The position numbers were made by a program, and so were the translations under genes. A stretch of 64,000 nucleotides of DNA, taken from assembly GCA_022841705.1 (NCBI GenBank), contig JALHQZ010000002.1:124001-188000 (forward strand), read 5' to 3'. The notes under the pieces are model-generated. The model had not been told where the DNA came from. It did no database searches and saw nothing but the letters and a program-made list of their open reading frames with translations. This stretch comes from Pirellulales bacterium. Lineage in GTDB: Bacteria; Planctomycetota; Planctomycetia; Pirellulales; Lacipirellulaceae. This document shows, in pieces, positions 17,497 through 25,913 of the stretch (positions within the stretch are counted from its first letter, which is position 1; every line of letters starts with the position of its first letter).

Positions 17497-17576
17497 GGGT
17501 GCCACTGTCCGGCTTGTCCGGCAGTGGACGCCGGGTGCCCACTTCCCACTGCCGGACAAGCCGGACAGTGGCACCC
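17497..17576. repeat. Perfect 31-bp inverted repeat
   Basis: Arms 17497-17527 and 17546-17576 are exact reverse complements, separated by 18 bases. Each arm contains its own smaller palindrome around CCGGCTTGTCCGG. It lies between epmA and the LysM gene and could be a transcription terminator or a REP/MITE-like element. Confidence 0.85.
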
Positions 17577-17687
17577 AATCAACTCAACCGCTAGCACGAC
17601 CCCCAAAAACTGCCATTCACTTCACCGCCCCAGTCCCCTATTCTCCGCGCGCTGTCTCATTCGTGCGTAGTACCGGAGAACAAGGCA

Positions 17688-18980
17688 ATGGGCGCCTTAA
17701 AGCCGCTGGCGACGATTTCGATTTTGGCCGTGATGGGCGTGTTTCTGGCGATGAAGATCCAGCAGGATCGCAATCTGCCGCCGATCGCTGAATCCGAAGC
17801 GCCCGCATTCGGCTCAACGGAATCACCCAGCGATGAAGCGCCGCCGTTTGTGCCTGCTTCCTCCGCCAACTCGCAGAGCAGTGTTGAACCGCGCACCGCG
17901 CCGACGACCACCCCGCCGAAGACGACGCCACCAACACTGCCGCCGCTGCCCACTCTGCCAGCGCCGTTGCCCACCAAGTCACCGGCGACGACCGCGCCGC
18001 TCGAAAGCGCGCCCGAAAAACCACGCTATGATGGTATCGCCTCCCCCGAGCCAATTGCTCCGCCTGCGATTTCCGGCCGCGTGCCGTCACTCGGAACCGC
18101 AACGCTCGATGTGCCCGCGGCGACTCCAGCGCCGGCAGTCACCAAAACTCCGCCTTCGATCGCGCCCGCGCCGATCAGCACCGCGCCAACTGCTCCGGTG
18201 ACTACTCCGGAGCCCGCCCCCGTCGCTCCGGCGATGACGGCGGCGCCCTCGGTCGCCCCAGTCGTAGCGACCTCCGGTTACGCCGCCGCGCGGCCGGTGA
18301 TTCAAGCGGCGCTCGATCGCAACGAACTTCCCCGCGCGCACCTGTTGCTCACGCAGTGGTACGGTGATCCCTCGCTAAGCGGCGATGAGAAGCGGGAAGT
18401 GCAACAATTGCTTAGTGAACTTGCCGGCTCGGTGCTGTACTCGACCGAGAATTTTCTGGAGCCTGCCTACCAAGTGAAACCGGGCGACACGCTCGAAAGT
18501 ATCGCCGCCCAGTACAGCGTGCCGTGGGAGCTGCTCGCCAAGATCAATGGCATCCCCCAAGCCAATGCCGTGCAGCCGGGCCAAACGGTGAAGGTGCTCC
18601 GCGGGCCGTTTAAGGCGGTGATCGATGTGAGCGACCGCGAACTGGTGCTGATTGTCGCTGACCGCTACGCCGGCAAGTTCCCGGTGGAAATCCAAGGCGC
18701 CGCGGCCAACGACAGCCAGTGGAAAGTCGCGCAGAAACTGCTGGAACCGAGCCAATCGGCGAACCCTTACGCGGGATACGACCCGACCTTGGCGCCCTCG
18801 TACGATCGCCGGATCGTGTTGCGTGATCCGTCGGCCGCGACGGTCGAACTGGTCGCGAAGACGACCGCTCCGCCCGCCACCGCTGCGGCCTATCAGGGCC
18901 GGATCGCGGTGGCATCTAGCGATGTCGAGGACCTCTACGATATCCTCTCGGTTGGCTCCGAGGTGGTGGTCCGCCGCTAG
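17688..18980 (+). CDS. LysM protein with degenerate L,D-transpeptidase (YkuD-like) C-terminus
   Basis: 430 residues. An N-terminal signal or anchor helix (ISILAVMGVFLAM) is followed by about 200 residues of Pro/Thr/Ala-rich linker. A LysM domain (YQVKPGDTLESIAAQYSVPW, about residues 261-307, ending PGQTVKVLRGP) binds peptidoglycan-type glycans. The next part, AVIDVSDRELVLIVADRYAG, then KFPVEIQG, and the end SSDVEDLYDILSVGSEVVV match the flanks of YkuD domains as found in planctomycete LysM-YkuD proteins. However, the catalytic IHG..GC block is not there: the position of the Cys reads YQGRIAVAS. It is probably a non-catalytic cell-wall binding protein. GGAGAA lies 7 bases before the ATG. Confidence 0.8.
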   Translation: MGALKPLATISILAVMGVFLAMKIQQDRNLPPIAESEAPAFGSTESPSDEAPPFVPASSANSQSSVEPRTAPTTTPPKTTPPTLPPLPTLPAPLPTKSPATTAPLESAPEKPRYDGIASPEPIAPPAISGRVPSLGTATLDVPAATPAPAVTKTPPSIAPAPISTAPTAPVTTPEPAPVAPAMTAAPSVAPVVATSGYAAARPVIQAALDRNELPRAHLLLTQWYGDPSLSGDEKREVQQLLSELAGSVLYSTENFLEPAYQVKPGDTLESIAAQYSVPWELLAKINGIPQANAVQPGQTVKVLRGPFKAVIDVSDRELVLIVADRYAGKFPVEIQGAAANDSQWKVAQKLLEPSQSANPYAGYDPTLAPSYDRRIVLRDPSAATVELVAKTTAPPATAAAYQGRIAVASSDVEDLYDILSVGSEVVVRR

Positions 18981-19007
18981 TGCTCCTCTGAGCCCGAATC
19001 CAGATTT

Positions 19008-19096
19008 CGGGTGCCATGCCCACAGCTTTGGGTGGGCATGTGAGTTAGTGCGTAGCCATTAACATACCCACGCAGAGCCGTGGGCATGGCACCCCG
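19008..19096. repeat. Imperfect inverted repeat with about 33-base arms
   Basis: Arms 19008-19040 and 19063-19096 read GGGTGCCATGCCCAC... on both strands with a few mismatches. Each arm is itself partly palindromic (GTGCCATGCCCAC, GTGGGCATG). It lies between the LysM gene and pyrE. Confidence 0.75.
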
Positions 19097-19119
19097 AGCA
19101 TTCATTTTCGGGGAACTTC

Positions 19120-19668
19120 ATGTACAACCGCGCTGCGCTTGCTTCGCTCATTTCTAGCGAAGCGCTTCAGTTTGGCAACTTCACGCTCGCTTCCGGCAAG
19201 CAGGCAAGTTACTACCTCGATTGCCGCAAGGTGACGCTCAATTCGGTCGGCGCGAAGTTCATCGGCGAGGGGATGCTTGAACTCATTGGTTCACCCTTGC
19301 CGCCGCTGGTGGGCGGGATGGCAATCGGCGCCGACCCTATCACTGCGGCCATTCTCACCATCGCCGGCACGCACGGCCAAGCGCTCCGCGGCGTGATGGT
19401 CCGCAAGGAGCCCAAGGCGCACGGCAAAGGGCAACAGGTCGAGGGTCCGTACCAAGCGGGCGAAGAACTGGTGATCGTCGAAGACGTGGTAACCACCGGC
19501 GGTTCGAGCCTCAAAGCAATCGAACTCTGCGAAGCGGTCGGCCTGAAAGTGCGCCGGGTGCTGGCGATCATCGATCGACTGGAAGGGGGCAAGCAAGCCT
19601 TCGCCGACCGCGGGTATGAACTCTCGACGTTGTTTACGGTGGAGGATTTTGGGATCAAGACGACGTAG
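19120..19668 (+). CDS. pyrE: Orotate phosphoribosyltransferase
   Basis: 182 residues. GGGGAA lies 5 bases before the ATG. It makes orotidine 5'-monophosphate from orotate and PRPP in pyrimidine synthesis. Visible are FTLASGKQASYYLDCRKVTL (start of the OPRT fold), the flexible catalytic loop region RKEPKAHGKG, and the PRPP-binding motif VIVEDVVTTGGSS. It is slightly shorter than the E. coli enzyme (213) and similar to the Gram-positive/archaeal-like type. No other pyrimidine gene is near. Confidence 0.95.
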   Translation: MYNRAALASLISSEALQFGNFTLASGKQASYYLDCRKVTLNSVGAKFIGEGMLELIGSPLPPLVGGMAIGADPITAAILTIAGTHGQALRGVMVRKEPKAHGKGQQVEGPYQAGEELVIVEDVVTTGGSSLKAIELCEAVGLKVRRVLAIIDRLEGGKQAFADRGYELSTLFTVEDFGIKTT

Positions 19669-19756
19669 CATGGGGAATCCGCACAGCGGGAACCCATAAT
19701 GGGGTAAAGATTATCTCCGGCGCCTGATGGGCTAACGCTCGCGCGGACAACCCATC

Positions 19757-20584
19757 CTACGAATTGATTCGGCAGTGCCGCACAACCTCCGCCGGCGTCG
19801 CAACATAACCCACCAAAAACGGCCCAAACTCGGCGTAGCGGGCGCTCGCTTCGTCGAATCGCATTTGGTAGACGATCTCTTTCAGATACTCGGGGTTCTT
19901 GCCCCAGAGCGTGACGCCCCATTCCCAATCGTCGAGGCCGATGCCCACCGTGATGAGCTGGCTCACTTTGCCGGCAAATGCCATCCCGCTGCGTGCGTGT
20001 TCCGCCATCAGCCGATTCCGCTCCGCTTTGGAAAGCATAAACCAATTCTCGCCGACTTTGCGTTTCTTGTTCATGGGGTAAAAGCACGCCGACTGGTACG
20101 CGGGGAAATCGGGCGTCAGTCGCTGGCGGTTCATTTCACCCAGCCGTGCGGCATACGCAGCGACCTTAGCGGCATGCGTGGGACTCCCGGCTGTTTCGCC
20201 GTCAGCAATGAGCCGCTCGCCGTACTGTTCCACTGAGGGTACGTACTCACTAATTTCGCTAATCGAAACGAAGGAGTAACCGGGAGTCAGCACGCTCCCC
20301 GCTGCCGAAGACATCAGTCGTTGATGCACCGCATCCACTTTGAGCGGATCGGGGTCCATCAGCATCACGCCGAAGTCTGCTTTGTGCCCGCTGACGATCC
20401 ACGTTTGCATCCGCGTGGGAGCGTGCGGAGTGGTGGGATCGAGTGCGGCGATAAAATCCTCCTCGACTTTCTGCCGCGCCGTCGGCGTGAGCTGCGCAAG
20501 CTGATAGCGATCGAAGGAATAAAAGAGGTGGCTGCAGTGCCACCCGCCGCCTGCGGGCGCCAAGTTCTCAGTTGTTTGTTCCAT
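19757..20584 (-). CDS. hemQ: Chlorite-dismutase-like heme synthase (HemQ)
   Basis: 275 residues. In the chlorite dismutase superfamily, HemQ uses peroxide to decarboxylate coproheme to heme b. The two ferredoxin-like halves can be traced (WHCSHLFYSFDRYQL early; VSQLITVGIGLDDWEWGVTL late). The likely proximal heme ligand is the His in LMAEHARSGM, and YPMNKKRKVGENWF is characteristic of the HemQ group. True chlorite dismutases carry a distal Arg that I cannot place here, so HemQ is the more likely call. It indicates the coproporphyrin-dependent route of heme synthesis. It converges with pyrE. Confidence 0.9.
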   Translation of the reverse strand: MEQTTENLAPAGGGWHCSHLFYSFDRYQLAQLTPTARQKVEEDFIAALDPTTPHAPTRMQTWIVSGHKADFGVMLMDPDPLKVDAVHQRLMSSAAGSVLTPGYSFVSISEISEYVPSVEQYGERLIADGETAGSPTHAAKVAAYAARLGEMNRQRLTPDFPAYQSACFYPMNKKRKVGENWFMLSKAERNRLMAEHARSGMAFAGKVSQLITVGIGLDDWEWGVTLWGKNPEYLKEIVYQMRFDEASARYAEFGPFLVGYVATPAEVVRHCRINS

Positions 20585-20865
20585 CGCTGCATTCTAGCGG
20601 GCCGCTGATCTTGCGGGGAACGGCCTGACAACATGTACAGGAGGTGATGGGTGCTAAAACTTCTCGCGTGACGGCGCCAAGAGACGACTCTCGTAACAGA
20701 ATAGTCGCCAACGCTTTTCGGCTGTTCTTTGCAGAGCCTACTGAGCTCGTGCGCAGACAATAGAAGACTTCACGGTTATTTGACGGCCGACAATCACCGC
20801 GTTATGCTGCCCTCGAAGTTCATGATTAGCGCTCGCATCATGCCCCCTCCTCGCTATTCCTTCTG

Positions 20866-21366
20866 GTGGTGAACGCACTGCACACCCGCCGAAGCCCGTT
20901 CCGCCATGGCCAGACGCCAACCTGGCTGCTGTCGGCTTTGGCTGCCACGCTGGTTGGCATTCTTGGTGGGCTCGGCGCGTTCACGTTCGGTTATGGCGAA
21001 GGCGCCGCGTATTTGGGCAGCAATCCCGCCTCCTGCGCCAACTGTCATATCATGCAGTCGTATTACGATTCGTGGGTAAAGTCCAGCCATCGCAACGTGG
21101 CGACCTGTAATGATTGCCACCTGTCGCATCATCCAATCGGGAAGTGGGTCACCAAAGCGGACAACGGGTTCTTTCATTCACTCGCCTTCACGCTTGATAA
21201 CTTCCACGAGCCGATCCAAATCAAGCCGCGCAATCGGCGTATCACCCAACAAGCGTGCATCGACTGTCATCGCGAACTGGTAAACCACTTGTTGCCGACC
21301 GAACCCGGCGGCGAATCGACGGCTTGTATTCATTGTCACCAAAGCGTGGGCCACGCGCTACGGTGA
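20866..21366 (+). CDS. nrfH: Cytochrome c nitrite reductase small subunit, NapC/NirT family
   Basis: 166 residues. The start is a GTG at 20866; no in-frame ATG lies before the membrane helix and no clear Shine-Dalgarno sequence is seen. One N-terminal helix (WLLSALAATLVGILGGLGAF) anchors the protein, and four CxxCH heme motifs follow: CANCH at 57-61 in NPASCANCHIMQSYYDSW, CNDCH at 81-85, CIDCH and CIHCH. This is the quinol-oxidising tetraheme subunit that passes electrons to NrfA. The nrfA gene follows after a 138-base gap that holds a large inverted repeat. Confidence 0.93.
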   Translation: MVNALHTRRSPFRHGQTPTWLLSALAATLVGILGGLGAFTFGYGEGAAYLGSNPASCANCHIMQSYYDSWVKSSHRNVATCNDCHLSHHPIGKWVTKADNGFFHSLAFTLDNFHEPIQIKPRNRRITQQACIDCHRELVNHLLPTEPGGESTACIHCHQSVGHALR

Positions 21367-21375
21367 ACCAAAATT

Positions 21376-21468
21376 GTAGGAGGCCTCTTCGAGGCCGATT
21401 TCGCGCTACTGTTCGAACAACGCTTCTTCTCCAGGTCGAGCGAAATCAGCCTCGAAGAGGCCTCCTAC
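21376..21468. repeat. Inverted repeat (29-base arms) between nrfH and nrfA
   Basis: Arms 21376-21404 and 21440-21468 are reverse complements at 28 of 29 positions (GTAGGAGGCCTCTTCGAGGC core). It begins 10 bases after the nrfH stop. Despite it the two genes act together, so it may attenuate or process the transcript rather than end it. Confidence 0.8.
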
Positions 21469-21504
21469 CGAAGAATTGGAAACACTTTTACCATCGAGTC
21501 AGCT

Positions 21505-23172
21505 ATGTTGACACATCCAACTAAACATCGCCTCCGCACCGCTAGCGCAAAACTGCTCGTGCTCGTGAGCTTGGTTGCGGCGCTCGCCACGCTGCTGGTG
21601 ACGTTCGTATTGGTCACCATGTTTCAGCGCAAACAGGAAGCGCGGCAGCCGTTCGTACGGGTGGCGGAGGTGACGGAGATTTCCACGGACCCCGTGCCGT
21701 GGGGACAAAACTGGCCGCACCATTTCGATGGTTGGAAGGCGACGGCGGGCGACAAATTCTACGGCGGCAGTAGCGCGTTGCCGCAAAGCAAGCTCGATAC
21801 GTTTCCGTGGCTGAAGCGATTGTACGCCGGCTACGCGTTCAGTCTCGACTATCGCGAAGCGCGCGGCCACGCCTACATGCTGTACGATCAAGGCGTGACG
21901 GAACGCGTCACCAAAAAACCGCAGGCGGGGGCCTGCTTGCATTGCCATGCGTCGGCGACCGTGCTCTATCGTAAGACGGGGCTCGAAGCGCTCGGTCAAC
22001 CGACGGACGAAGCGGCGCTCGCCGGCGACTTCAACATGCCAGCAGTCATTCGCGGATTTCAAGAGCTGAGCCAGAAACCTTATCAAGAAGTTTTCGCCCG
22101 ACTTGTAACCATGCCGGATGGGACGACCGCCAATCAAAAGCCGGTGTTTCCTACGCCGCCGGTTGGTGGTTTCACCGGAGAGATCGCCGGTGCGCCGGTT
22201 GATGCAGCTCATGCTGCGGGAGGCGAAGCGCATCCGGTCACCTGTATCGATTGCCACGACCCGCGCTCGATGGCGATCCGCGTCACGCGCCCCGGCTTCG
22301 TGCTAGGGATCCAATCGCTCGCAGCAGGCGAGGCCGCCGTTCCGCATATTCCGAGCATTGAGCGTTGGCGTCGGGGTGATCGCAAGACTCCCTACGATCC
22401 CAATCTGGACGCCACTCGGCAAGAGCTCCGTTCGTTCGTCTGCGGACAGTGCCATGTGGAATACTACTGCGGGCCGAAATCGACGCTTACCTTCCCGTGG
22501 GCGAACGGCCTCAAGATGGAAGATGAAGAACGCACGTGGGAAGAAACCAAGTTCGCCGAGAACGAACCGTTCATGGACTTCACCCACGGTGAGACCGGGG
22601 CGCCAACTTTCAAAGTACAGCATCCCGAGTTTGAACTTTGGAGTCAAGGCATTCATGCTCGCAGCGGCGTGAGCTGCGCCGATTGCCACATGCCTTATCA
22701 GCGGATGGGCGCCATGAAGGTCAGCAGCCATCTGGTGCGGAGCCCGCTGGAGAACATCGCCGGCGCCTGCCAAACGTGCCATCACAGCAGCGAGGCGGAA
22801 CTGCGTGAGCGAATCGAGCTGACGCAGTCGCGAAATATGGCGCTGTTGGATCGCGCGGCCGGAGCCATGACTGCCATGCTCGACGCGATACTGGAAGCCA
22901 AGGCGGCAGGCGTACCCGCGGAAACCCTCAAAGACATTTATGACCTGCAGCGAAAGTCGACGTGGCGACTCGACTACGTGAGTAGTGAGAATAGCCGCGG
23001 CTTTCACGCTCCCCAGGAAGCGGCCCGCATTCTGGCGGAATCGATTGACTACAGCCGCCAAGCTGAAGCGCTCGCCTTGCGGCTTAGGGCACCCGCCGCG
23101 CCCAGCACGGAAAGTCTTAAGATCGAGCCGGTCCAGGGCGTTAGTGCGCCCGAATCAACGAAATCGCAATAA
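21505..23172 (+). CDS. nrfA: Ammonia-forming cytochrome c nitrite reductase, catalytic subunit, CxxCH variant
   Basis: 555 residues with an uncleaved or long N-terminal anchor (LVSLVAALATLLVTFVLVTM). There are five heme motifs: CLHCH (144-148), CIDCH (247-251), CGQCH (313-317), CADCH (391-395) and CQTCH (422-426). The first is at the active-site heme, where E. coli NrfA has CWSCK, so the distal Lys ligand is replaced by His. Neighbouring active-site elements are kept: REARGHAYM (Arg), CGQCHVEYYC (Tyr) and KVQHPEFELWSQGIHARSG (Gln and His). It should reduce nitrite to ammonia in the periplasm with electrons from NrfH. The C-terminal tail is longer and Ala/Glu-rich. Confidence 0.93.
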   Translation: MLTHPTKHRLRTASAKLLVLVSLVAALATLLVTFVLVTMFQRKQEARQPFVRVAEVTEISTDPVPWGQNWPHHFDGWKATAGDKFYGGSSALPQSKLDTFPWLKRLYAGYAFSLDYREARGHAYMLYDQGVTERVTKKPQAGACLHCHASATVLYRKTGLEALGQPTDEAALAGDFNMPAVIRGFQELSQKPYQEVFARLVTMPDGTTANQKPVFPTPPVGGFTGEIAGAPVDAAHAAGGEAHPVTCIDCHDPRSMAIRVTRPGFVLGIQSLAAGEAAVPHIPSIERWRRGDRKTPYDPNLDATRQELRSFVCGQCHVEYYCGPKSTLTFPWANGLKMEDEERTWEETKFAENEPFMDFTHGETGAPTFKVQHPEFELWSQGIHARSGVSCADCHMPYQRMGAMKVSSHLVRSPLENIAGACQTCHHSSEAELRERIELTQSRNMALLDRAAGAMTAMLDAILEAKAAGVPAETLKDIYDLQRKSTWRLDYVSSENSRGFHAPQEAARILAESIDYSRQAEALALRLRAPAAPSTESLKIEPVQGVSAPESTKSQ

Positions 23173-23336
23173 GCCCGCCCCGAACCACGGCGATTCCGCT
23201 GCGCGACGAGGGGGATGGGCGTTTGCGACAGAGTGTGCTCCCGAAATTAAGTACCGGCGGCGCGATCTTCGCGCCTTGTGGAGCGAATCCAAGACGTCAC
23301 TAACGCTCGTTCACGCTGCACCAAGACAAAACCGTT

Positions 23337-24953
23337 TTAGAAATTAAGCTGCCACTCAAGATATGTGAAATTGATATCTGTGTCCCCGATGATTTTGTTG
23401 CCGCGCCAGAGGTGCGAGTAGCCAATCAGCGCCGATTGCCGGGCGCTGAAATTGTATTTGGCGATCAGATCGAGCTCATTACCGAAATCTTTGCTGGTTG
23501 TGTTTTGAGCCGACTGAAACCCTACGCCTGGGATGATGTCTTCCGCTTGGTTGGCGCCGATATAATGGTACCAGAACAAGAGCTCGGTCTTCTTGTTCGG
23601 TTTCATGGTGAGCAGCGCGTTGGGGCTCGAAATGTTGGATCGCTGCGCGGAGTCGATGAAGCCGATATACTTGTGTCCCAGCGGGAACAAGTGGTTGAAC
23701 CGATTAAAATCGCCGCCAGGAACGTTACCGCTGGCATAGTCGTAGTAAAGCCACAGTGTGGGGGACCAAGTGAGACCGAGTTCCTTGCCGAGTCCGATGG
23801 TGCCGAACGCGGCGCTGTGATCCACGCCGAGCCCGCTTTGCCGGCCAAACTGGCCGCCCCCTTCTGCTTCATAGAGCCAAACCTCTTTCTTGCCGTTCAC
23901 GCGGGCGCCAATCGTGTGCAGCGAAAAGTCCCGCTGGCCCGCGACTTGGCTCGCCGGGTTATCATTGTCGTAGCCGAGGTAGTACAGATCCCAGGTGCGG
24001 GATTCACTCTCGGTGAAGACCAAATAACTGCCGTAGAAGCGCTGTTGATAGTCAGCTTCATCAAAATCGTACGGATTCACTGGCACGTAGTTAGTGAAAA
24101 AGGTGTCGATGGCGAGGTCATCGTTTTTATACATGGCCTTGATGCCTTCGAACGTACGGCGGGTATTCGCCCAGTCGAGCGGTGAGACGAGGCGCTGGTT
24201 GCCGTAGTTCAGCTCTTGGCGACCGATCCGCAGGGTGGTGTGGTCGGTCATTTTCGCGTCGACAAAGAAGTTGAGATAGTCGGCGCTGTTGCGATCAATG
24301 ATCCGCGGCGTGTAATCGCTTTGCCAATCGTCCACATACGCAAAAATACCTTCTTGAAAGAAGCGAATGTCGTCGTTCACTTTCCAGTTGGTGTAAAGCC
24401 GGGTCCGCGACAGCAAATAATCGTTATCCGTGCGGCGGAAGCCCAGCGGCGTGCCGACTTCGTTCCCCATGCCGCGCTCGTGCATGTAGCGGAACCGCTG
24501 CTGGCCGCCGACATCGAGCGTGCCATATTCGCCGCAGGGGCCGACGGGCATCAACTTCCAGTCGTCGCCCAAGCAGTGACCTTTGTAAGCAGGATCCTTC
24601 AAGTAGCTGAAGTCGTTGGCGTAGAATACGCCGGCATGCGATTTAGTGCAGGGGTCAACCTTCGGCTTTTTCTTGTCACCGGCCGCTCTCCCGACGCCAG
24701 AATCACCGCAGGCGTCCCCGCAGCCAACCTCCGCTTCACAGGCGGCGGGATCTTCCGCGGCGTCACCAAACTGAGGGCAAGGCGGTTCACCACTTTCGAC
24801 GCACGGCAGCAAGTCTGAGTCGTAATGAGCCAGCGCGGAGCGGGAAGCTAGCTGGTTGGTGAGCGTTTGTTCAAAAAGTTCACCCCCTAGGCTGTACGAA
24901 GTGGTGGCCGAGAGCATGCTCGTCAACAGGCATCGCCGCAAAAAGTGTGGCAT
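23337..24953 (-). CDS. Alginate-export-type outer membrane porin
   Basis: 538 residues. A signal peptide (LLTSMLSATTSYSLGG) is followed by a Cys-rich N-terminal stretch (PCVESGEPPCPQFGDAAEDP, ACEAEVGCGDACGD) not typical of the family. From about residue 150 alternating strands begin (GQQRFRYMHERGMG, DNDYLLSRTRLYTNWKVNDD, TTLRIGRQELNYGNQRLVSP) and the protein ends in aromatic-rich strands with a terminal Phe (YLEWQLNF). This is the alginate_exp (AlgE-like) beta-barrel pattern. GAGGGA lies 9 bases before the ATG. It converges with nrfA. In Planctomycetes and Bacteroidetes such porins are often of unknown substrate. Confidence 0.85.
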   Translation of the reverse strand: MPHFLRRCLLTSMLSATTSYSLGGELFEQTLTNQLASRSALAHYDSDLLPCVESGEPPCPQFGDAAEDPAACEAEVGCGDACGDSGVGRAAGDKKKPKVDPCTKSHAGVFYANDFSYLKDPAYKGHCLGDDWKLMPVGPCGEYGTLDVGGQQRFRYMHERGMGNEVGTPLGFRRTDNDYLLSRTRLYTNWKVNDDIRFFQEGIFAYVDDWQSDYTPRIIDRNSADYLNFFVDAKMTDHTTLRIGRQELNYGNQRLVSPLDWANTRRTFEGIKAMYKNDDLAIDTFFTNYVPVNPYDFDEADYQQRFYGSYLVFTESESRTWDLYYLGYDNDNPASQVAGQRDFSLHTIGARVNGKKEVWLYEAEGGGQFGRQSGLGVDHSAAFGTIGLGKELGLTWSPTLWLYYDYASGNVPGGDFNRFNHLFPLGHKYIGFIDSAQRSNISSPNALLTMKPNKKTELLFWYHYIGANQAEDIIPGVGFQSAQNTTSKDFGNELDLIAKYNFSARQSALIGYSHLWRGNKIIGDTDINFTYLEWQLNF

Positions 24954-25913
24954 AAAGTCGATCCCTCAAGCATGGCGACGTCGGGGAATGGCCGGTCGCG
25001 GCGCAGGGGTTTATGGCAGCCACTCCTTGGCTCGCCGCGAGAGGGGCAATCGCATCGCCTCTATCCTAAGGATTCGCCGCATTCCACTACCAACCCTTCG
25101 TCGGAGACAGAATCTGTGTAGCTCTATCCCTCCCGATTCTGTTTCGATCCCCTGAGGAACAAAAACTCAATCTCGGCGGCAGTGACGGACTGTCTTACCA
25201 AACTCATAACTACCGTCAACGCAAGCACTTACCGTGGGGATTGCAAGTAACCAGACGGTGCTAATTGATGCCAGCTTGCGGTGATGCGAGACGTAATGGG
25301 CATGTCCCGCTCACTGAGATTGGGAAGGTTTCGCCTGGCAACTGAGTGTCGCTGGCCCGCTGAAGATCGAACCGGAACACTCTAAGTTGCTTGGTGACAG
25401 AAACTCTCGATCTTTTCGCGGACGCAGTCTCCGTCTTTACGCTTTGTGCCGCTTGTAGGGCGGGCCTATATTTGCCGCGCCTCCTTCGTTTGAATGATCC
25501 TAATGCTTGATTGGTCGATGGCTGAAACTGGTGCAGGCGCCATTGGCAGAAAATCTGCTAGCGAACCGCTTATACTGGTGATCGACGACGCGCCACTCGT
25601 TTCGGTATTCGTACGGAGGGGGTTCGACTGCCTCCAGGCCAGCTGCATTCTACCGGTGATGGGCGGACCGGCACGCCCGTCCTCATCGTGCTCGACCATG
25701 TGCCGACTAAAGCGGCGCTTCGCTGAGCCCGACCGGTCGATACTGCAGCAATTTGATGCCCGACCGCAAACACGCCGCCAACTTCAAAGGCGTTAAGCTC
25801 AAAACCTGGTAACGGCCGAGATTCCTGGGGCGTGGCCTGAGGCATCGCGGATCGGGTAAACTGAAGACTCGCTTTGCGCTGTTCGCCTCGTACCTTCTGC
25901 TCGCACCATCGTG
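24954..25913. other. Long intergenic region, no gene supported
   Basis: About 960 bases between the porin and dnaE starts. Open frames at 25494-25796 (+) and 25570-25845 (-) exist but show no start signal or family resemblance, and composition is mixed. It holds the divergent promoters of the two genes, but I cannot place them with confidence. Confidence 0.5.

Noticed and set aside
25494..25845. Open frames before dnaE on both strands
   Set aside because: No start signal, no recognisable domain, and mutual overlap.
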